A program made the translations under genes and the position numbers. Of a stretch of DNA of 64,000 bases, positions 59,240-64,000 are shown in pieces (position 1 is the stretch's first letter; the number at the start of each line of letters is the position of its first letter). The notes beneath the pieces are model-generated. The model was not told the DNA's origin, ran no database searches, and saw nothing but the letters and a program-made list of their open reading frames with translations. Origin of the DNA: Saturnia japonica (lineage: Eukaryota > Arthropoda > Insecta > Lepidoptera > Saturniidae); assembly GCA_033032175.1 (NCBI GenBank), contig CM065322.1, positions 5,022,001-5,086,000 of the forward strand, written 5' to 3'.

Positions 59240-59380
59240 TACCGTACTATAAAACTGAACTGGCGTCTGTTTCTCCTTCCCACAACATGTAGTCCTTCAA
59301 GCATAACATATACAGATATTTGAGCAGGCCGGCATGACAGCCACGACTGATGCAGGATTATAGATCCCACGGTCGTCGCC
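59240..59380 (-). repeat. LINE-tail-like repeat, family S
   Basis: Reverse complement reads TCAGTCGTGGCTGTCATGCCGG and TTGAAGGACTACATGTTGTGG, matching 51721-51800. Confidence 0.5.
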
Positions 59381-59399
59381 GATGTTTATTTATTTATTA

Positions 59400-59500
59400 C
59401 TAGCTGTACCCCACGGTTTCACCCTTGTTAATTTTATACGACACACATCGCCAACGCACCCGTGTAGGTAATTCTTTATACTTTGTGTAAAACTATCGAC
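59400..59500 (-). mobile_element. Helitron-like 3' end, lep1-type
   Basis: On the minus strand it ends AAACCGTGGGGTACAGCTAG followed by T. Further in lies GGGTGCGTTGGCGATG, as in the fuller copies. The rest is lost or unrecognisable. Confidence 0.6.
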
Positions 59501-61585
59501 ATTTTTATGAGGAATTAATTATTATTTTTATAATATAGCCTATATTACTCGCTAATACTGTAGCTTTATATTGTTGAAATAACTTTTATAAATATTAAAA
59601 ACACAACTTTTTTTTCTTTATACTATTGGTATAGATGTTATGGAAAATAAAATGAATCGCCAGTGGCCAATACACTACATTTCATTATTATTTACAAAAT
59701 TAAAACATTTTTCAGTGCGTTTGCCTTTTCGGGCTACCACTGCATGCTTCATTTGTGATCTTGCTGAATATAATAGTTTTTATAATTTATTTAAAAAAAC
59801 AAACTGTCCAACAAAAGGAAAAAAATGGACAACGTACAAATAACACACACATAAAAAATAAAATAAAAATGGAATTGTAAAAAGTAGAAGGTTGAATATG
59901 TCAAGAGAAAAATTAAAAATAATGTTGTGTCATAATAAATAATGCATACTTTACCAAAATCATAAAACAAACATTATATATGTAAATAGCAGGTAATAAA
60001 AAAAAAATTAACATGTTTATTAAATAATGTAATATTATAAGATGATACTTTGCTTCCCGTCAGGTTACTTTGCGTTTGGGTTTTACGTTACTTTGCGATG
60101 CTACGATTAAAAAAATATAAATTAAAACAATCTATTATTGACAGTAAAAATGGAAAACGCTGACAAAGCCGCCAGTAGAAACTAGTGCATGTATAAGTAC
60201 AACAACCAACATAATTTTTTTTCTCACGATACAAATTCTAACCTGTGACCTAACCTCAAAACGAAATATGTAGCAGTTACACCGTCCACCACAACTTGAG
60301 CCGTTATGTTAATATAAAAAGTTATTCTAACATATGTCTTAAGCACGAGCAAGGGTCTTATAAACCGGCCATGCTTTAATTGCTAAGTTAACCGCATGAC
60401 TAACACTTAACGGCGGTTTGGAAAATTAATGGTTTTTTTTTTTAGTTTTTTGACACTGTTATGTTTGATGTTTTGCGGCTTGATTATTTTATGCGAATGT
60501 TAATAGGATTTCTGGCACTTGAAAAAAATTAAAAGATAATGTAATTTGAAATTATATTTTAGTTGATGTCAGCGAATTAAAATAACGGAATTACAAGATA
60601 TCGTGATGCAAGCTCTAGGTGAATAATGAATGCTAACTTCTTTTTTTATGTAATGGCAAATATGTTTATCCACAATTCTGCCAACGTCAAGTGAAAAGAA
60701 TATTTTTATAATTATTCTCGTAATCTTTAAACATAGCTCTAACAAGGGTGTTTTTGTGGTAACTTTAAATGCATGTTACTAGTTAATATTTAATATCTAC
60801 TTTAATTGTGCACAATAACCAAAGTCGATTACGTAAAATGCCACCAAAATTATACATATAGGGTCAAATAACATTGGTTTATGAATTTAAATAAAAACTC
60901 CGTCTAAAACTCGTTTGGTAGCTTAGTAGCCCAATTCGTGTTGCAATTATAAGTGACACTAGTCATTTAACTATTTTAGCTTACTTTTATCAAAATTATG
61001 TGTGTGTCCTTTACAAGCGGTGAAAGTGAAACTTCTTTGAGTTTCAATTTGAACATTGTACATTTCACGCATACATAATTGTATTTTAAACTGAAGGAAA
61101 GCGAGAAAGAGGTAACCTAGACGAAGCATTTTCCAACAAGTGAAGGATACAGTGGGTGTCGTGTCGTGTCAAGAGGAAGGCAGAGGATAGGAATCAGTGG
61201 CAACCAACAAGATCTGGGCTTTTAAATTGAAGAAGAAGAACATTTTAGACCTATTAATCCGTAACGTACCTGACTTCGTATTTCACATATTTTTCCTTAC
61301 CGTACCCAAAGATGTTGCATTTAAAAATAAATAGTGAGGATGCAAAATAATATTATTACAGTCTGATTTAAAATAGAAAAAAAACACTATTCTCGAAATC
61401 TCTGGAATCGTCTAGAATATGCTCGAAACCCAACCCTAGAATTGACGGTCTGAATCAGTTCTGTGTTAGTACAAACAACGCACAATAGATGGCACGTGAG
61501 ACGTTTCATTTCGAAGACAACGAGGACAAAATTACGAGCAATAGCTAGTATATATGTACATAAAGATAGAGATTATACTGACCAA
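59500..61585. other. AT-rich non-coding DNA
   Basis: No gene is seen. The open frame at 59640-59843 has no known motif. The 61130-61240 part (GTGTCGTGTCGTGTCAAGAGG, GAAGAAGAAGAAC) resembles a repeat end. Confidence 0.4.
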
Positions 61586-61654
61586 CCCCGTTGTTTTTTA
61601 CACCTTTTCCTATACAACCTATACAATATATTTAATACAACCTTTACTCTTTTT

Positions 61655-61915
61655 TGTACTACAAAGGTGGTAAACGAGCATAATACGGCCCGCCTGATAT
61701 TAAGTGACTACCATAGCCTATAGACTCTTCGTATCACAAGCGCGATGCGGACCTTGAACCCCTCTACCCCAAAAGGCTCTTGAAACCTTACTCACCGCAG
61801 GAACATAACACAAGGTTGTTGGTCTGCAGTATTCTGTAGGTGGAGGTAATCCGACAAGTAGAGAGAAATCTCTGAAGAAATTCTCGGTGCCCTACCTCCC
61901 TTAAAAATTTTCCTT
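61655..61915 (-). repeat. SINE-like repeat, family M
   Basis: AATACGGCCCGCCTGATATT, CTACCCCAAAAGGCTCTTG, CTCACCGCAGGAACATAAC and CAAGTAGAGAGAAATCTC in inverse order. An open frame at 61463-61723 runs into it. Confidence 0.75.
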
Positions 61916-61919
61916 TGGG

Positions 61920-62260
61920 AATAAACTATCGGTGGTTTAATCGCAAACACTTGATTAATCGATAGTGCAAGACAGAAACACTAGCAGCGCGAGCACTACT
62001 TACTAACCTACTATCGAATTCGAAATTTACACACAGGTAGGTACTTCAATTATTTTAAAAAAATACCATCTATTTTCTGCTTATTTTGAAGATATATCAT
62101 ATATACTTTTGGCACGTACAGTAGATGTTGTAATTTTAACATGTAACTATATAAATGGGTATAATATAAATTAAAAATAAAATGGAAATATTGAATTCAC
62201 AAAACGGATTTTTATTTATTATGGAAAAAAGTGGAAATTATAAGCAGGATACTGTTTTGT
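61920..62260. other. AT-rich non-coding DNA
   Basis: No supported feature. Confidence 0.4.
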
Positions 62261-62264
62261 ATTT

Positions 62265-62440
62265 GTACTTCTTTTAGCGTGCTTAGTAAGAGTTAAGAGA
62301 GCTCCGCGCACATCATGTGACGGAAGTGCAAGTGACGGATGTGAAGAATTTTTGTGACTTTTTTAAAATGTGTAAAAGTAATTTAGCGTTGTATAGATAA
62401 ACATTATTTTAATTTGATTAAGTAACTTCATCATGTCACA
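62265..62440 (+). repeat. Family P repeat, uninterrupted
   Basis: ACTTCTTTTAGCGTGCTTAG, GCGCACATCATGTGACGGAAG, GTAAAAGTAATTTAGCGTTG and CTTCATCATGTCACACGGG; the last block pairs with the earlier CATCATGTGACGGA as an imperfect inverted repeat. Confidence 0.6.
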
Positions 62441-62499
62441 CGGGATAAATTGTTTGGAGTTATTTTTGTTTTGTTATCATCCCATAGAAGTCAATCGAC

Positions 62500-62755
62500 G
62501 TAAGTGCAAATCCTTGCATGAGTCTGAGCTTACGGCGAAGTAAAACATCGTGATGAAACCATAGCATGTTCCTAGGGCTTTTTCTAATAATGCCGACCTG
62601 GCTGGCAACCACCCTCAATTTCAAAATCTGTCGCCAAACACCTACAGGTGTTTTACAGCAGCAGCACTTGCGAACTAATCTTCCACTAGGCTTAGCGTGC
62701 TACCAACTTGGGCCACATCGTCACTTAAGATCAAGTGAGACTATATCGATAAAAA
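62500..62755 (+). repeat. SINE-like repeat, family N, copy 5
   Basis: AACATCGTGATGAAACC, ATCTGTCGCCAAACACC, CAGCAGCACTTGCGAACT and CATCGTCACTTAAGATC, ending in an A-rich run. The most complete family N copy. Confidence 0.65.
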
Positions 62756-62759
62756 AATA

Positions 62760-63475
62760 AATATACGTAAAAAAACTTATGAGTATACCAATACATTTTT
62801 TATATTCTGAAAGTATGTATATGCTTATTGAGTTATATAAATAATCAGATTACAGCCAATGTCGAAATGGAATGTCCGAGTTAAGTAGTCAAAACATAGC
62901 TATTTCTCAACCCTTCAATGCATAAGCATGCACCGAACAACTAAGCTTTGATGCAAAAATTCTTATTCATAAGTAGGGGATCACTTTCCAGTTCAATCTG
63001 ACCCGCGATATCAATATTTTCTTTGATTACTAAAGGTCTCAATATTCTGGCATATATATATTGATGGTGATCCTAAAAGGAAATAAGTCTAATTTACTAC
63101 TTTAAGATGTTTCAATTTCATTAGCTCTTAAGTCATATTATGACTGCTTATAATTTAATTAAAAATTACTCAAATTAACTTACAATTTCACTTAAAATTT
63201 CATAAAAAGTCCGATAAATAATTTTCCTTCAATATTCTTGAATATCATCCACACACGTATATAATATCACCTAACTTCTTTAGGAAATAAAGGATATATG
63301 CATTGATAGGAAAACGTACTTAAAAAAATACTGTTATATAGATATAATGCATTCTACCATCTCTTTTTAAACACTCCCAAATATAATTCCAAATCAGAAA
63401 ACAAAAAGAGCAAAACAAAGATTAAAGTATTAAAACAAAAAATATTCAAACATCGCACATAGACGTTAAATAGAG
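62760..63475. other. AT-rich non-coding DNA
   Basis: No supported feature. Confidence 0.4.
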
Positions 63476-63479
63476 CGAA

Positions 63480-63610
63480 AGAAACGGGTATACATCGACG
63501 GAGACGTTTTAAATTCAGAACGGAGCGCCGTGATTGGCCAGTCATCACGTCGAGAGGCGTGGGACGCGACGCGCCGCCGGTGGGCGTGTCCGCGGACTAA
63601 CGCGTAGATT
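63480..63610 (-). promoter_or_regulatory. Candidate CCAAT/GC-box promoter
   Basis: A compact CpG-rich island (GACGCGACGCGCCGCCGG). On the minus strand a GACACGCCCA GC-box-like word lies near 63590. A CCAAT at 63537-63533 and a TTTAAA-type AT box at about 63514 follow downstream. This order is promoter-like for minus-strand transcription, the strand of the exon at 50287. No transcript start can be proven here. Confidence 0.3.
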
Positions 63611-63769
63611 CTGGGTCAGCTAAAGTAATAATAAATTAGTTTTGTTATAGAATACAACCCTGTTTTATGAGCACCGTCGTAGCGCTTCGTTGCTACGCCG
63701 TAGACTTATCACCGTGATAATGCTACGAACTATGAATTGTCGGGAAGTAATTTTTAATATAAAAATATA

Positions 63770-63947
63770 ATTTGTCTGTCTGTTTGGATGGAATTATTAA
63801 CCTATTTTGATGACATTTTGTACTTGGGAATTATGCATTCCTTAATTGATAGAATACATATGTTGTCAACAACTTGTGTTAAAAAAAATATGGTTCGATA
63901 CTGACAACTGCATAATACACACGTGTGGAGCCGCAGGACACAACTAG
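63770..63947 (+). mobile_element. Helitron-like element fragment
   Basis: Begins with GTCTGTCTGTTTGGATGGAA and ends GAGCCGCAGGACACAACTAG followed by T. The CTAG-T end and internal layout resemble the H2/lep1 families. Confidence 0.45.
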
Positions 63948-64000
63948 TTTTAATGAGAAAAAATTAAATAAAAGAAACATCAGTACTAATAAACACTTTA

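Noticed and set aside
1..64000. CRISPR arrays, rRNA genes and long tandem satellites
   Set aside because: No regularly spaced direct repeats, no rRNA-like sequence and no long tandem arrays were seen; only short microsatellites.

Overview
This is an AT-rich eukaryotic window that is almost entirely non-coding and crowded with degraded transposons. The repeat mix points to an insect, most likely a moth or butterfly. It includes cecropia-like mariner copies, short Helitron-like elements ending in CTAG next to a T, poly(A)-tailed retroposons and small foldback elements. Species cannot be fixed from the sequence alone. No bacterial-style operons, ribosomal RNA genes, confident tRNA genes or CRISPR arrays are present.

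The best host-gene signal is a short minus-strand coding exon at 50136-50287. It starts MEHPGGF, is rich in His and Met, ends HFPYY plus a split Arg codon, and runs straight into a GTAAGT splice donor. It looks like the N-terminal exon of a developmental regulator, but I cannot name the gene. A CpG-rich block at 56150-56600, with a good minus-strand donor at its low-coordinate edge, and a CCAAT/GC-box block at 63480-63610 are plausible upstream exon or promoter regions on the same strand. If so, about 50 kb to the left of the exon is intron, and CpG-rich, repeat-free islands at 7.5, 10.9, 18.3, 27.4, 33.8 and 49.4 kb could be intronic regulatory DNA. On the plus strand, 37316-37516 has a strong acceptor, an open frame and a strong donor, and 54741-54746 looks like a microexon or recursive splice site. 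Both need transcript evidence.

Layout: 0-5 kb holds AT-rich DNA, a duplicated SINE-like repeat, a broken mariner and a foldback. 5-14 kb holds possible regulatory islands, a 710-bp inverted-repeat element, two Helitron-like copies and a 1.2-kb AT-rich element bounded by inverted repeats. 14.5-24 kb holds a retroposon family, an LTR disrupted twice at one target site, and a Helitron-like element split by mariner and hAT material. 24-50 kb is mixed repeats, with the candidate plus-strand exon, several Helitron-like copies, a third mariner relic and a 245-bp foldback. 50-64 kb holds the host exon, more repeats and the two CpG-rich blocks.

The transposons are decayed: all three mariner copies lack an intact catalytic site and the hAT copy keeps only its C-terminus. 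I found no convincing new biological system. The most useful observations are the unnamed host exon and its possible promoters, and several nested insertions whose order can be read from target duplications.
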